Numbered from the stretch's first letter, positions 53,618 to 63,472 are shown. The stretch is DNA of 64,000 nucleotides from Qipengyuania atrilutea (GCF_013370205.1 NZ_JABWGV010000002.1:62001-126000); one strand, 5' to 3'. Program-made: numbers and translations. The notes: generated by a model from the sequence alone, not told the origin.

Positions 53618-54145
53618 ATGGCTACTGCACGGACGGCTTCGGTTCTTATCGCGGAAATGCGCGAATTCGCGGGCTTCACCGCGGCAGAGCAGCGCTACAT
53701 CAAGCGCAGTCTCGATGTCGGGCTCGCTCGCAGCGATGCCTTCAAGGTGTGGGCGCGCTCTCCGGAAGAGAATGCCGCGATCCGCCGGCAATATGTCATC
53801 TACCAGGATTTGAAGACGCTGCGCCTTCGGCTTCCTGCCGATACCAACGGCGAGGCCATGGAAGACCTGATGGCGAAGCTGATCCGGCTCGCCGCGTTCG
53901 ATCTTTCGCAGGAGCGGATCGAAAGTTTCTCCGCGATGCGGTTTCTTTACGAGCGGCTGCTCGGCCCGGGGGTCCGGCCGTGGCTGCCCAGCGCATTCTG
54001 CGCCGCCGCAGCACTGCCGCAAATCCGGCCCGAACGGCGCAAGAACCTGCTTCAGTCGCTAAGCGAAGCTGCGGCCACCGCGCCCGGCTGGTCGGACCGC
54101 GCGCCCAGCTTCTACCCCCAGCACGTAGCGCTAGAAGCCGCCTGA
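53618..54145 (+). CDS. Hypothetical protein
   Basis: The 175-residue product is largely helical, with RSLDVGLARSDAFKVWARSP and a C-terminal region rich in Ala, Leu and Arg. No signal peptide, membrane helix or known motif stands out. A GGAAGGG ribosome-binding site precedes the ATG at 53618. I do not recognise the family; the 87-base gap upstream carries a GC hairpin. Confidence 0.6.
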   Translation: MATARTASVLIAEMREFAGFTAAEQRYIKRSLDVGLARSDAFKVWARSPEENAAIRRQYVIYQDLKTLRLRLPADTNGEAMEDLMAKLIRLAAFDLSQERIESFSAMRFLYERLLGPGVRPWLPSAFCAAAALPQIRPERRKNLLQSLSEAAATAPGWSDRAPSFYPQHVALEAA

Positions 54146-54152
54146 CGCGAGG

Positions 54153-55460
54153 TCAAAGGGCGGCAGGCTCGGTCTTGTGACTGGTGTGCAATTCGGCCGA
54201 TCTAGCAAGACGTGAGATTCCGAACAGCACCGCGTAGCACAGCATCGGGATCAGCAGGGCGGTCGCGTAATCGCTCGCATCGGCTAGCGCTCCGACCGCG
54301 AGCGGCACGAATGCGCCCCCGATGATGCAGACGCAGAGGAAGCCCGAGGTCGCCGCATCGCTCGCGCTCGACCGTTCCAGCGTCAGCGTGAAGATGACCG
54401 GGAACATGATCGAGTTGAACAGACCGATGCACAGCGCGGCGTAACCTGCCGACGGGCCGCCGACGAAGGCGACATAGGCACACAGCAGCGCGGCGACCGC
54501 CGTGGCGAAGCCGAACAGGTTGTAGGCCTTGAATTGCGTCAGCAATGCCGAGCCGAGGAACCGCCCGATCATCGCGCCGAGCCAGTAGAGGCTGACGTAA
54601 TAGCCTGCTTCCTGCAGCGGAATGTTCCAGATGTCGCCGTCATTGAGGAACAGGGCCATTTGCGTGCCGATGGCGACTTCCGCTCCAACGTAGAGGAAAA
54701 TTGCGAGGCCGCCGATCTTCGCCCAGCGCGACTTGCCGACCGCGCGTACGGTATCGCCGAAGCCCGCCGGATCGCTCATTTCGGGCGAGGCGCGTTCGAT
54801 GCGCTGGCGCGACAGCCAGATGAACAGTGCAAGCAGGACAAGCAGCGCACCGATCACGAGGAAGCTAGTGTTGACTGCGCTCAATGCATTGCTCGCCGCG
54901 GCTGCGTCGATCGCTTCGCCTTCGGGCACTTCGACCCCTTCCAGCAGGAAATGCGCGCCGATCAGCGGGCCAAGCACGGTGCCGAGCGAGTTGAAGGCCT
55001 GGCTGAAGGTTAGCCGGAAGTGGCTCTTTTCCGGCACGCCGAGCGCTGCGGCGAGCGGATTCGCGGCGACTTGCAGGATGGTGATGCCGCTTGCCATGAC
55101 GAACAGGCCGAACAGCACGCCCGCATAGGTCGCAGCCGATCCGGCAGCCATGATCGCAAGGCACGCGCCGACCATAAGGCCGATGGCGAGCACGATCGCC
55201 GGAACGGCCCGGATCCGCGAGACGAGGATCGCGGCGGGTATCGATACCAGGCCGTAAGCGATGAAGAAGGCGAAGGCGGTTAGCTGCGCCTCGAAATTGG
55301 AAAGGCTGAAAATGCCCTTCACCGCGGCGACCAGCGGATCGATCAGCGAGGTGATGAAACCCCACGCGAAAAACAGGGTCGTGATGGTGGCGAAAGCCCC
55401 GGTCGCGGAGGAACCGCCGCCGCCACTCGTGTTCGCCCGATTGTCCGGCACGGCTACCAT
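54153..55460 (-). CDS. FucP-type sugar MFS transporter
   Basis: The 435-residue protein has about 12 helices. Its start, TLFFAWGFITSLIDPLVAAV, and FNSLGTVLGPLIGAHFLL match the FucP/GlcP sugar:H+ symporter branch of the major facilitator superfamily. The substrate, probably a hexose or deoxyhexose, is unknown. I chose the ATG at 55460, which has GGGAG eight bases upstream, over the ATG at 55475. Confidence 0.9.
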   Translation of the reverse strand: MVAVPDNRANTSGGGGSSATGAFATITTLFFAWGFITSLIDPLVAAVKGIFSLSNFEAQLTAFAFFIAYGLVSIPAAILVSRIRAVPAIVLAIGLMVGACLAIMAAGSAATYAGVLFGLFVMASGITILQVAANPLAAALGVPEKSHFRLTFSQAFNSLGTVLGPLIGAHFLLEGVEVPEGEAIDAAAASNALSAVNTSFLVIGALLVLLALFIWLSRQRIERASPEMSDPAGFGDTVRAVGKSRWAKIGGLAIFLYVGAEVAIGTQMALFLNDGDIWNIPLQEAGYYVSLYWLGAMIGRFLGSALLTQFKAYNLFGFATAVAALLCAYVAFVGGPSAGYAALCIGLFNSIMFPVIFTLTLERSSASDAATSGFLCVCIIGGAFVPLAVGALADASDYATALLIPMLCYAVLFGISRLARSAELHTSHKTEPAAL

Positions 55461-55600
55461 AACCCAATCTCCCATGTAGAATGCAGCAGGCTCTTTATGG
55501 GCCGCCTTGGTACCTCTGCTACCGGCTTCGGTGCGTTTTATGAAGCGTTATACGCCGTTTAGGTGCGCTTATGCCTCCGTGCATACTTATGCGTGAGGGC

Positions 55601-57403
55601 CTACGAACGGTACAGCGCGTCGAGCCGGTCCTGATAGCGTTCCTTGATCTTGTGACGCCGGATTTTCATGCTGGGCGTCATCTCTTCGTTCTCGATGGAG
55701 AATGGCTCGTCCGCGAAGGTGAACTGGCGAATCTTCTCGGTCACGGAAAGCTCCGCGTTGACCCGATCGACCGCTGCACGGATCGCGGTCTTGAATTCGG
55801 GTAGCTGCTGGACCTGCCGGCAGTCGAACTTCTTGCCCTGTGCGCGGCACCAGTCGAGCTGCCATTCCGCGTCCGGCACGATCAATCCGACCACGTAAGG
55901 TCGCTTGTCGCCGGTCACCATCGCCTGCCCGATTTCCGGCTGCAGGGTGAGCATACCTTCCAGCTTCTGCGGCGCGACATTGTCGCCCTTGTCGTTGACG
56001 ATCATGTCCTTCTTGCGGTCGGTGATGACGATCCGGCGCTGCGCGTCGAGATGGCCGATATCGCCCGTATGCAGCCACCCGTCCTGAATCGTGCGCCGCG
56101 TTTCGGAATCGTTCTGCCAATAGCCATGCATCACGAGCTCGCCGCGGCACAGGATTTCGCCGTCATCTGCGATCTTGACCTCGACGCCCTTCATCGGCGG
56201 GCCGACGGTTTCCATCGCAATGCCTGCGCGCGGCCGGTTGCAGCTGATCACCGGACCGGCTTCCGTCTGACCGTAGCCTTGCAGCAAGGTCAGGCCGATG
56301 GCGTCGAAGAAGATGCCGACCTCGGGATTAAGCGGCGCGCCGCCCGAAACCATCGCTTTCATCCGGCCGCCGAACTTGTCGCGGATTTTCGGGCGCAGGG
56401 CCTTGTCGAGCAGGAAGTCCATCGGTGCGTCGATCAGGCGCTTGCGGCCTTCCGCCTTGCGCTCTCCGATGAGCAGCGCGCGGTCCATCATGTAATTGGC
56501 AAGCTTACCCTGCTTCGCCACCTGCTTCATGATCCGCGTACGCAAGACCTCGAACAGGCGCGGCACCACAACCATCAGCGTGGGCCGCACTTCCTCGATA
56601 TTGGTAGCGAGCTTCTCCAGCCCTTCGGCGTAGAAGATTTCCGCGCCGACGCCGATCGGAAGGAACTGCCCGCCCGAATGTTCGTAAGCGTGCGACAGCG
56701 GTAGGAACGACAGGAAGCGCTCGTCCTTGACGCCGAAATCCTCGATGAGGATGCTGGCGGCGCCTGCGACGTTGCACAGGATCGCGCCGTGATGCTGGAC
56801 TACTCCTCGCGGAGCTCCCCCGGTACCGCTCGTGTAGATGATGCAGGCCGGGTCCGTGCGGCCGATGCCCGCAATCCGTTCGTCGACGGCCTTGCGCGCG
56901 GCCGCGGCATTGCCTTCGATCATGGCCGACCAGCCGTGGCATTCCAGGTTGCCCCCCTGATAGCCGCGCACCTCGTCGATCGGGATGATGTGCTCAGCGA
57001 TGCCGGTACGGAAAATAGCCGGGATCAGCGGCTGCGCCAGCTTGTCGGTCGATACGATTACGGCCTTCGCGCCCGAATTGTCGAGGATGTGGACGTGATC
57101 GCGCTCGGTATTCGTGGTGTAGGCGGGCACCGTGATGCAGCCGGCGGCCATGATGCCGATGTCGGCGAGGCACCATTCCGGCCGGTTCTCGCTCACCAGT
57201 GCGACGCGGTCGCCCTCCCTGAGGCCGAGCCCGCGCAGGTTCTCCGCAAGCAGGCAGACCCGGCGGGCGGCTTCGCCCCAGGTGATGGTCTTCCAGTATC
57301 CATCTATTTTCGCGCCGAGGAAAGGCCGGTCCGCGCGTGCATCCGCGCGTTTCAGAAACAACGAAACGAGATTGTCCGCTGTTTCGATGTCCTCAAGCAG
57401 CAT
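55601..57403 (-). CDS. Long-chain fatty acid/AMP-dependent acyl-CoA ligase
   Basis: The 600-residue adenylate-forming enzyme shows IIYTSGTGGAPRGVVQHHGAI (P-loop; the usual TSGTTGxPKG is altered to TSGTGGAPRG), LPLSHAYEHSGGQF, GYGQTEAGPVISCNRP and WLHTGDIGHLDAQRRIVITD. It resembles the FadD15-like long-chain ligases (AMP-binding class with an extended C terminus). It activates fatty acids to acyl-CoA, in keeping with the acyl-CoA dehydrogenase elsewhere in the window. Confidence 0.9.
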   Translation of the reverse strand: MLLEDIETADNLVSLFLKRADARADRPFLGAKIDGYWKTITWGEAARRVCLLAENLRGLGLREGDRVALVSENRPEWCLADIGIMAAGCITVPAYTTNTERDHVHILDNSGAKAVIVSTDKLAQPLIPAIFRTGIAEHIIPIDEVRGYQGGNLECHGWSAMIEGNAAAARKAVDERIAGIGRTDPACIIYTSGTGGAPRGVVQHHGAILCNVAGAASILIEDFGVKDERFLSFLPLSHAYEHSGGQFLPIGVGAEIFYAEGLEKLATNIEEVRPTLMVVVPRLFEVLRTRIMKQVAKQGKLANYMMDRALLIGERKAEGRKRLIDAPMDFLLDKALRPKIRDKFGGRMKAMVSGGAPLNPEVGIFFDAIGLTLLQGYGQTEAGPVISCNRPRAGIAMETVGPPMKGVEVKIADDGEILCRGELVMHGYWQNDSETRRTIQDGWLHTGDIGHLDAQRRIVITDRKKDMIVNDKGDNVAPQKLEGMLTLQPEIGQAMVTGDKRPYVVGLIVPDAEWQLDWCRAQGKKFDCRQVQQLPEFKTAIRAAVDRVNAELSVTEKIRQFTFADEPFSIENEEMTPSMKIRRHKIKERYQDRLDALYRS

Positions 57404-57488
57404 TCGCGCGTCCCCCTTGGCCGGATTTCTGTTCTACGGAAATTCCCTTCCGACGTTTAGGCACGCAGTCACGTAGCGGCAAGTGGGG

Positions 57489-59198
57489 CTAGCGCGCAGG
57501 GACTTCGACAAGTCCGTCGAGCCGCGGGTCGCGCGCGGCGATCCAGCGCTCCCCGTTCCAATGGACCGCGCCTGCCTTGAGCGGGGGCGAGGCGGCGACG
57601 ATATCGCTGTGGCCGAGCGCGCGAAGCGTCTGCTGCTCGCTCTCCAGCCACGTGCCCTCCTCCACGAGCAGGCGGTCGCCGTACGACATAACGAACGCCA
57701 GACCGAGCGCTTCTTTCAGCGGCAAGCCGAAGTCGATCACGCCGATGATGGCGCGGGCCGTCTGCACGGGGATCGTCGCGCCCCCCGCCGCGCCGATCGC
57801 GAGGAAGGGCCTGCCGTCCGGCGCGTAGACAACCGTGGGCGCCATTGAGCTGCGCGGGCGCTTCCCGCCTTCGACGCGGTTGGCGACCAGCTTTCCGTCC
57901 ACTTCGGGGGAGCGGCTGAAATCGGTGAGTTCGTTGTTGAGGTAGAAGCCGCCGAAGGTGATGCCGGAGCCGAACGGCCCTTCGACGGTCGAGGTGTAAC
58001 TAACCATCGTGCCGTCCGCATCGACCACGGCGAAATGCGACGTTCCGCTTTCCGCCAGCTCGTTGCCGTCCGCCTGCGCGCGCGGCGCCCCGGCAGGAAC
58101 GCCAGCGGAGGCAGAAACGATGGTGTCGTCCGCGGAAATCAACGCGGACCGGCTCGCCAGATAGGCAGGATCGATCAGTCCTTCGACCGGCACGGTCACG
58201 TAGTCATCGTCTGCCAGATAAAGCTCGCGGTCGGCGTAGGCGAGCTTCTGCGACTCGGCGAAGAGATGCCACGTGAGGGGATTGCGCAGACCGAGGCCGG
58301 CCAGGTCGAACCGTTCGAGCTGTCCGAGGATCTGGATGACCGCGACACCGCCCGACGACGGCGGACCCATGCCGCAGACCCGGTAGCCGCGGTACTCGCC
58401 GCACACCGCGCCGCGCTCTTTCGCTTCATAGGACGAGACATCGGCAGCGGTCATGGCGCCGGCTTTCGGCGTTTCGGCTGCAACCGTTGCCGCGAGCTTG
58501 TCCGCGTACTGGCCCTTGTAGAAATGACTCGCTCCCAGCGTGCCGACGCGCTCGAGCGTCTCGGCGAGTTCCTCGTTCACGATCCGTACGCCGACAGGCT
58601 TGGCCGTTCCCGCCGCATCGTAGAACGTGTCGCGTCCGAATGCGCTGGCCGCGCCGCGTTCGGGATTGTCGGACAGCGACCGGTGGAAGCGCGGGTTGAC
58701 GACAAAACCTTCGCGGGCAAGCGCAATCGCCGGGTCGAACAGTTCGGACCATGCGAGCTGGCCGCGTTCTTCATGGGCTTTGGCTGCGAGAGCGAGGTTG
58801 CCGGGCACGCCGACGCTCAGCCCGCTCAACACGCTTTCGCCGAAAGATGGCAGCGAGCCGTCCTCGTTCAGGAACCAGTCCGGCCCGGCGCCGGCCGGGG
58901 CAGTCTCGCGCCCGTCGTAGGTCGTCACATCGCCGTCAGGCTCGGCGAGCACCATGAAGCCGCCGCCGCCGATGCCGCTCGATTGCGGTTCGACTACCGT
59001 CAGTGCGAGCATGACCGCGATTGCCGCGTCCACCGCATTGCCGCCTTGCGCGAGGATCGCTTCGCCAGCCGCCTGCGCGCGCGGATCGGCCGCGCTGACC
59101 GTGCCGCCTGTCTGCGGGGTAGCGCTTTCGGGCGGAGGGAGCGAACAGGCGGCGAGAAGGCAGGGAAGACCGGCGAGCAGGGGAGCGCGTAACATCAT
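57489..59198 (-). CDS. ggt: Gamma-glutamyltransferase
   Basis: The enzyme transfers or hydrolyses gamma-glutamyl groups of glutathione and related peptides in the periplasm. The 569-residue precursor has a lipoprotein-type leader (lipobox LAAC) and the N-terminal nucleophile fold: GGNAVDAAIAVMLALTVVEP, GIGGGGFMVLAE, then ESGTSHFAVVDADGTMVSYT with the autoprocessing Thr at the start of the small subunit, and GPFGSGITFGGFYLNNE. The start at 59198 follows pyrD by 10 bases, so both are likely co-transcribed. Confidence 0.94.
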   Translation of the reverse strand: MMLRAPLLAGLPCLLAACSLPPPESATPQTGGTVSAADPRAQAAGEAILAQGGNAVDAAIAVMLALTVVEPQSSGIGGGGFMVLAEPDGDVTTYDGRETAPAGAGPDWFLNEDGSLPSFGESVLSGLSVGVPGNLALAAKAHEERGQLAWSELFDPAIALAREGFVVNPRFHRSLSDNPERGAASAFGRDTFYDAAGTAKPVGVRIVNEELAETLERVGTLGASHFYKGQYADKLAATVAAETPKAGAMTAADVSSYEAKERGAVCGEYRGYRVCGMGPPSSGGVAVIQILGQLERFDLAGLGLRNPLTWHLFAESQKLAYADRELYLADDDYVTVPVEGLIDPAYLASRSALISADDTIVSASAGVPAGAPRAQADGNELAESGTSHFAVVDADGTMVSYTSTVEGPFGSGITFGGFYLNNELTDFSRSPEVDGKLVANRVEGGKRPRSSMAPTVVYAPDGRPFLAIGAAGGATIPVQTARAIIGVIDFGLPLKEALGLAFVMSYGDRLLVEEGTWLESEQQTLRALGHSDIVAASPPLKAGAVHWNGERWIAARDPRLDGLVEVPAR

Positions 59199-59208
59199 CG
59201 TGCGGTTG

Positions 59209-60243
59209 CTATTCGCTTCCAACCGCTTCTTCAATCGAGGAGAAGCCGTCGCGCTCCATCAGGAGTTCCAAGCCGCTCGTGATCTTTCGCGCCAGACCCG
59301 GCCCTTTGTATACCAGCGCGCTGTAAAGCTGCACGAGGCTCGCGCCGGCGCGAATACGCTCCCACGCATCCTCCGCTGTGAAAATGCCGCCAACACCTAC
59401 GAGCGGGATTTCGCCGCCGGTCGCCTTCTGGAAGTCGCGCAGTCGCTGGGTCGCGAGGTCGCGTAATGGCTTGCCGGACAGACCGCCGGTTTCGGCTGCA
59501 TGCTTCGATGCAAGGGCCGGACGCGAGACGGTCGTATTGCTGACGATGAGTGCGCCCAGCTTCCGGTCGATCGCGATGCGCGCGATGGCGTCTATGTCCG
59601 CTGCCTCGAGATCGGGCGCGACTTTCAGGAAGATCGGCGGCATCGAGCCGCTGCGCTTACGGGCGGCAATGACTTCGTCGAGCAGGTCGGCGAGCTGGTT
59701 TTCGTCCTGCAGCGCGCGCAGTCCTGGCGTGTTGGGACTCGATATGTTGACCGCGAGGTAGCTTGCGAAAGGCGCCATCATCTCAGCCATCACGGCGTAA
59801 TCGACGACGCGGTCGGACGAATTCTTGTTCGCGCCAATATTCACCCCGACGATCCCGGCCTTTCTTTTCCGCGCGGCCAGCCGGTCGCGCGCGGCAAGCG
59901 CGCCGCCGTTGTTGAAGCCCATGCGGTTGATGACGGCACCATCTTCGGTCAGGCGGAAAAGGCGCGGCTTGGGATTGCCTGCTTGCGGGAGGGGGGTGAT
60001 CGAGCCGGCTTCTGCAAAACCGAAGCCAAGGCCGAGCACTGCGTCCGGGACCTCTGCATCCTTGTCGAAGCCTGCCGCCAGGCCGACCGGGTTGGGAAAC
60101 TGGAGGCCCGCCACATCGGTCGCCAGCTTGCCGGATGGTTGCGGCTTTCCTGTCGGAGCGGTCTGGAGCGCGCGAATCGTCATTCGGTGCGCGAGCTCGG
60201 GTTTCAGCAAAAATAAAAACGGTCGCGCGGCAGAGAAGATCAT
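59209..60243 (-). CDS. pyrD: Quinone-dependent dihydroorotate dehydrogenase
   Basis: PyrD oxidises dihydroorotate to orotate at the inner membrane, feeding electrons to quinone, in pyrimidine synthesis. The 344-residue class 2 enzyme has an N-terminal amphipathic helix, FPNPVGLAAGFDKDAEV, GFNNGGALAARDRL, VNISSPNTPGLRAL (catalytic Ser in the loop), and SNTTVSRPALA. Its neighbour ggt follows on the same strand. Confidence 0.95.
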   Translation of the reverse strand: MIFSAARPFLFLLKPELAHRMTIRALQTAPTGKPQPSGKLATDVAGLQFPNPVGLAAGFDKDAEVPDAVLGLGFGFAEAGSITPLPQAGNPKPRLFRLTEDGAVINRMGFNNGGALAARDRLAARKRKAGIVGVNIGANKNSSDRVVDYAVMAEMMAPFASYLAVNISSPNTPGLRALQDENQLADLLDEVIAARKRSGSMPPIFLKVAPDLEAADIDAIARIAIDRKLGALIVSNTTVSRPALASKHAAETGGLSGKPLRDLATQRLRDFQKATGGEIPLVGVGGIFTAEDAWERIRAGASLVQLYSALVYKGPGLARKITSGLELLMERDGFSSIEEAVGSE

Positions 60244-60326
60244 GGCGGGCGCTATGGCTCTCCGAAAGCACCGAGTCGACCGAAATCCTCGTGTTCCCGC
60301 TCCCGGTTTAGTTGTTTCGTTTCAGG

Positions 60327-60365
60327 ACGAAAGCGCAAAACAGCGGTTAACGCTGTCGCTTTCGT
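60327..60365 (+). ncRNA. 5' hairpin of a candidate structured RNA
   Basis: ACGAAAGCG (60327-60335) pairs with CGCTTTCGT (60357-60365), and inside ACAGCG pairs with CGCTGT around GTTAA. The hairpin is strong in either orientation. It lies in the 243-base gap between pyrD and the AraC-type gene. Confidence 0.4.
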
Positions 60366-60449
60366 ACAATCCTTTTCGAAAAAGGAGGGCTAGGGACGAA
60401 CTGCGACCCGAAGGGCTCGAGGCTTTCCGCCGAGAGTTCTTGACTTCCG

Positions 60450-60485
60450 ATAGGCGGCTCCATTCATTTGGAGTCGCCTATTTTT
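60450..60485 (+). terminator. Strong intrinsic terminator before the AraC-type gene
   Basis: TAGGCGGCTCC and GGAGTCGCCTA form an 11-bp stem (one G-U pair) around ATTCATTT, followed by TTTTT. It ends just before the AraC-type gene and has no obvious protein gene upstream on this strand, so it terminates a non-coding RNA or attenuates that gene. Confidence 0.7.
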
Positions 60486-60531
60486 CATGATACGGCGCGC
60501 ACCTTCAGGCGTTCAGGGGGTGCGAAGGCTG

Positions 60532-61452
60532 ATGTCAGGGGGCGAAGGTGTAGCTGCGGCGCGGGTTCGGTCCGACAAGGAACTTACGCCCGCTGCGCTG
60601 TTCTCGCTCGATTACCTTCCCGTTCCAACCGCGCTGTCGCCTTACGTGACGACCGCCTATCACATGACCTGCGACGAAGCGGTCATCAGGGACATCCAGC
60701 CTGCCGCCGTCGGCCATTTCCTGATCATGCCCCGCGGCAAGGGCCTGATGCGCTTCGCGGACGGCAAAGTCGACGTTTCCCACGAGACCAATCTTCTGAC
60801 CCCGCTGTCGCGTGCCGCGCCGTTCGAGGTAGAGGGCCCGTTCCACGCAATCGGCGTGGCGATGACCCCGCACGGCTGGGCCGCACTGACGGGCCTCGAT
60901 GCCTCCGAGTGGGGCGACCGGCTGCTCCCGGTCGCGGAGCATCTTTCGGCTGAGGCGGATGCCTTGGGAAAGCGGTTGTGCAGCGAGTATCGCGACGGGG
61001 CGAAAAGCGGGGCCGAATGCGTCGATGAAATCGCCGCCTACATCGCGGACCATCTCCACCCGCTACCTCCGCGGCATATTGAATTGGTCGAGAAGACCAA
61101 TCGCTGGCTCGGAACCGCCATTTCTCCCGAAGTCGACGATCTCTTCATCGAAGTCGCCTATTCGAAACGTCAGGTTCAGCGACTGGTCGAGCGTTACTTC
61201 GGTCTTCCACCGCGCGCGCTGGCGCGCAAGTACCGAGCGCTGCGTGCCGCCGCGCTGTTGTCGCTGCCGAAACTTTCGGACGAGGTCGATGCGCAGCTCA
61301 GCGATGCGTTCTACGACCAGCCGCACATGATCCGGGAAATTCAGCATTTCGTCGGCCGCACGCCGGCTAAGCTGACCAAGCCCGACAGGCCGTACCTAAG
61401 CGAGCTTATCGAACGGAAGAACTTCCGCGAAATCGGAAATCCCGACATGTGA
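60532..61452 (+). CDS. AraC-type transcriptional regulator
   Basis: The product (306 residues from the ATG at 60532; an ATG at 60487 is also open) has an N-terminal ligand-binding region and a C-terminal AraC DNA-binding domain with VDDLFIEVAYSKRQVQRLVE and RYFGLPPRALARKYRALRAA. Ligand and targets are unknown. The strong terminator at 60450-60485 lies right upstream, so expression may depend on read-through. Confidence 0.85.
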   Translation: MSGGEGVAAARVRSDKELTPAALFSLDYLPVPTALSPYVTTAYHMTCDEAVIRDIQPAAVGHFLIMPRGKGLMRFADGKVDVSHETNLLTPLSRAAPFEVEGPFHAIGVAMTPHGWAALTGLDASEWGDRLLPVAEHLSAEADALGKRLCSEYRDGAKSGAECVDEIAAYIADHLHPLPPRHIELVEKTNRWLGTAISPEVDDLFIEVAYSKRQVQRLVERYFGLPPRALARKYRALRAAALLSLPKLSDEVDAQLSDAFYDQPHMIREIQHFVGRTPAKLTKPDRPYLSELIERKNFREIGNPDM

Positions 61453-61543
61453 CCCGGCGTGCCCGCCCCGAGAGGGGGGTAGCTTTCGGGGGCGCGAACG
61501 GGCAGTCTTGCGGCAAAAGTCAAAGTTTCGGAGATGCCCGCAT

Positions 61544-63379
61544 ATGAAAACCGCCAAGCTCAGCGCCGCTTTCGGCCTCGCCACTACCGCTCTCGCCGGA
61601 TGCGCTACCACCGATGCCGGAATGAACGAGCAGCGCCCTGCGGCCGCGGCGACCGAGCAGACTTCGGTAGACCAGTCGTCCGCGCTTGCCGCTCTGTTCG
61701 AAGAATACGACCAGGCCTCGCTCGAACTGTCGCCGATTTCCAAGTCCTATCGCGGCATTCGCGACGAGGATTACGGCCGGTGGGGCGACTTCACCGACGC
61801 TGCCGAGGTGCGCAGCGAGCGGCTTCTTCAAGACACGGCGACCCGGATGCAGCAGCAATTCGATCTTGCCGAATTGTCGCCGGAAGATGCGCTGTCCTAC
61901 CGGCTGTTTCTGGCGGTGGCGGAGCGGAGCGCAGCCAACTTCGAGTTCCGCCAGAACGACTACGTCTTCGACCAGATGAACGGCGCGCAAAGCCAGCTTC
62001 CCGCCTTCCTCATCAACATTCACCGCGTCGACAACGCCGATCAGGCGGGCGATTACGTGAGCCGGATCGAGGGACTGGGACCGGTGCTCGACACGCTGAT
62101 CGCGCAGTCGCGCGAGCGGGCGGCGGCGGGCGTGATGCCGCCCGACTGGGTCTATCCCTATGTTATCTCCGACATCCAGAACCTGCTCGATGCCGGTGTC
62201 GGTAACGCGGTGCTCGAAGATTTCCGCGGCAAGGTGGAAGCGCTCGACCTGAGTGCGTCGGACAGTGCGGCCTTGGTGGCGCAGGCCGAAATGGCTTGGG
62301 AGCAATCGGCGCGCCCCGCCTACCAGCGCCTGCTTGCCGAAATGCAGCGGCAGCAAAGGATCGCCCCGACCGAGGACGGCATCTGGCGTTTCGAGAACGG
62401 CGCGGAATATTATGCGGCGCTGCTAAAGAACTACACGACGACCGATCTCTCGCCCGACGAAATTCATAACATCGGCCTGCGCGAAGTGGACCGCATCCAC
62501 GCCGAGATGCGCGCGATCATGGAGCAGGTCGGGTTCGAAGGCGATCTGCAGGACTTCTTCGAATACACGCGGACCGCGGACCGCTTCTACTACGACACGC
62601 GCGAGGGCTATCTCTCCGATGCCGAAGCAGTACTCGACGCGATGCGCGCCAAGCTGCCGGAGTACTTCTCCACGCTGCCGCAGGCTCCGATGGTCATCAA
62701 GCCGGTCGAGGAGTTCCGCGAGCAGAGTGCGGGCAAGGCGTTCTACAGCAGCCCAGCGCCCGACGGATCGCGGCCCGGTACCTATTACGTCAATCTCTAC
62801 AATCTGAAGGACATGTCGAAGAACGAGCTCGAAGCGCTCGCCTACCACGAGGGCGTTCCCGGGCATCACCTTCAGCGCACGATCCAGACCGAGCTCGGCG
62901 ACGTGCCGCCGTTCCGCCGGTTCGGCGGCGTGACTGCCTATACGGAAGGCTGGGGCCTCTATTCGGAGGAGCTCGGCAAGGACATGGGCTTCTACCAGGA
63001 TCCCTATTCGGACTTTGGGCGCCTCGGCATGGAGCTATGGCGCGCGGCGCGCCTCGTCGTCGATACCGGCATCCACCACAAGCGCTGGAGCCGCGAGCGG
63101 GCGATCGATTATCTTAAGCAGAACACGCCCAATCCCGACGGCGACATTCGCAAGGCGATCGAGCGCTACGTCGTCTATCCGGGTCAGGCGACTGCCTACA
63201 TGATCGGGAAGCTCAAGATCATGGAACTGCGCGACAAGGCGGAGCGCGAGCTCGGCGGGATGTACGACATCCGCGAATTTCACGATGTCGTGCTGAAAAG
63301 CGGACCGGTTCCGCTCTCGATCCTCGAAGAGAACGTCGATGCCTACATCGCGCGGGAGCAGCGTATCGCCGGGAGCTGA
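61544..63379 (+). CDS. DUF885 family lipoprotein, putative metallopeptidase
   Basis: The 611-residue protein has a lipoprotein signal (lipobox LAGC, Cys19) and a DUF885 domain. A likely zinc-peptidase site is ALAYHEGVPGHHLQRTI, followed by TAYTEGWGLYSEELGKDMG, which would supply the third ligand. Members are periplasmic or surface proteins, probably carboxypeptidase-like; the substrate is unknown. The start at 61544 is chosen because the signal peptide begins there (MKTAKLSAAFGLATTALAGC). Confidence 0.88.
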   Translation: MKTAKLSAAFGLATTALAGCATTDAGMNEQRPAAAATEQTSVDQSSALAALFEEYDQASLELSPISKSYRGIRDEDYGRWGDFTDAAEVRSERLLQDTATRMQQQFDLAELSPEDALSYRLFLAVAERSAANFEFRQNDYVFDQMNGAQSQLPAFLINIHRVDNADQAGDYVSRIEGLGPVLDTLIAQSRERAAAGVMPPDWVYPYVISDIQNLLDAGVGNAVLEDFRGKVEALDLSASDSAALVAQAEMAWEQSARPAYQRLLAEMQRQQRIAPTEDGIWRFENGAEYYAALLKNYTTTDLSPDEIHNIGLREVDRIHAEMRAIMEQVGFEGDLQDFFEYTRTADRFYYDTREGYLSDAEAVLDAMRAKLPEYFSTLPQAPMVIKPVEEFREQSAGKAFYSSPAPDGSRPGTYYVNLYNLKDMSKNELEALAYHEGVPGHHLQRTIQTELGDVPPFRRFGGVTAYTEGWGLYSEELGKDMGFYQDPYSDFGRLGMELWRAARLVVDTGIHHKRWSRERAIDYLKQNTPNPDGDIRKAIERYVVYPGQATAYMIGKLKIMELRDKAERELGGMYDIREFHDVVLKSGPVPLSILEENVDAYIAREQRIAGS

Positions 63380-63472
63380 CGCGAACGGCGGCAAACCGCT
63401 GTAATCGCTAACGACTCGCAACAAGGGGTTAAGCGTTGAAAGGTCTGTGCGCCGCTCTTAGGTGAAATCGGA

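Noticed and set aside
58035-59192. Long plus-strand open frame opposite ggt
   Set aside because: Same reason: no motif, Arg-rich composition, fully antisense to ggt.
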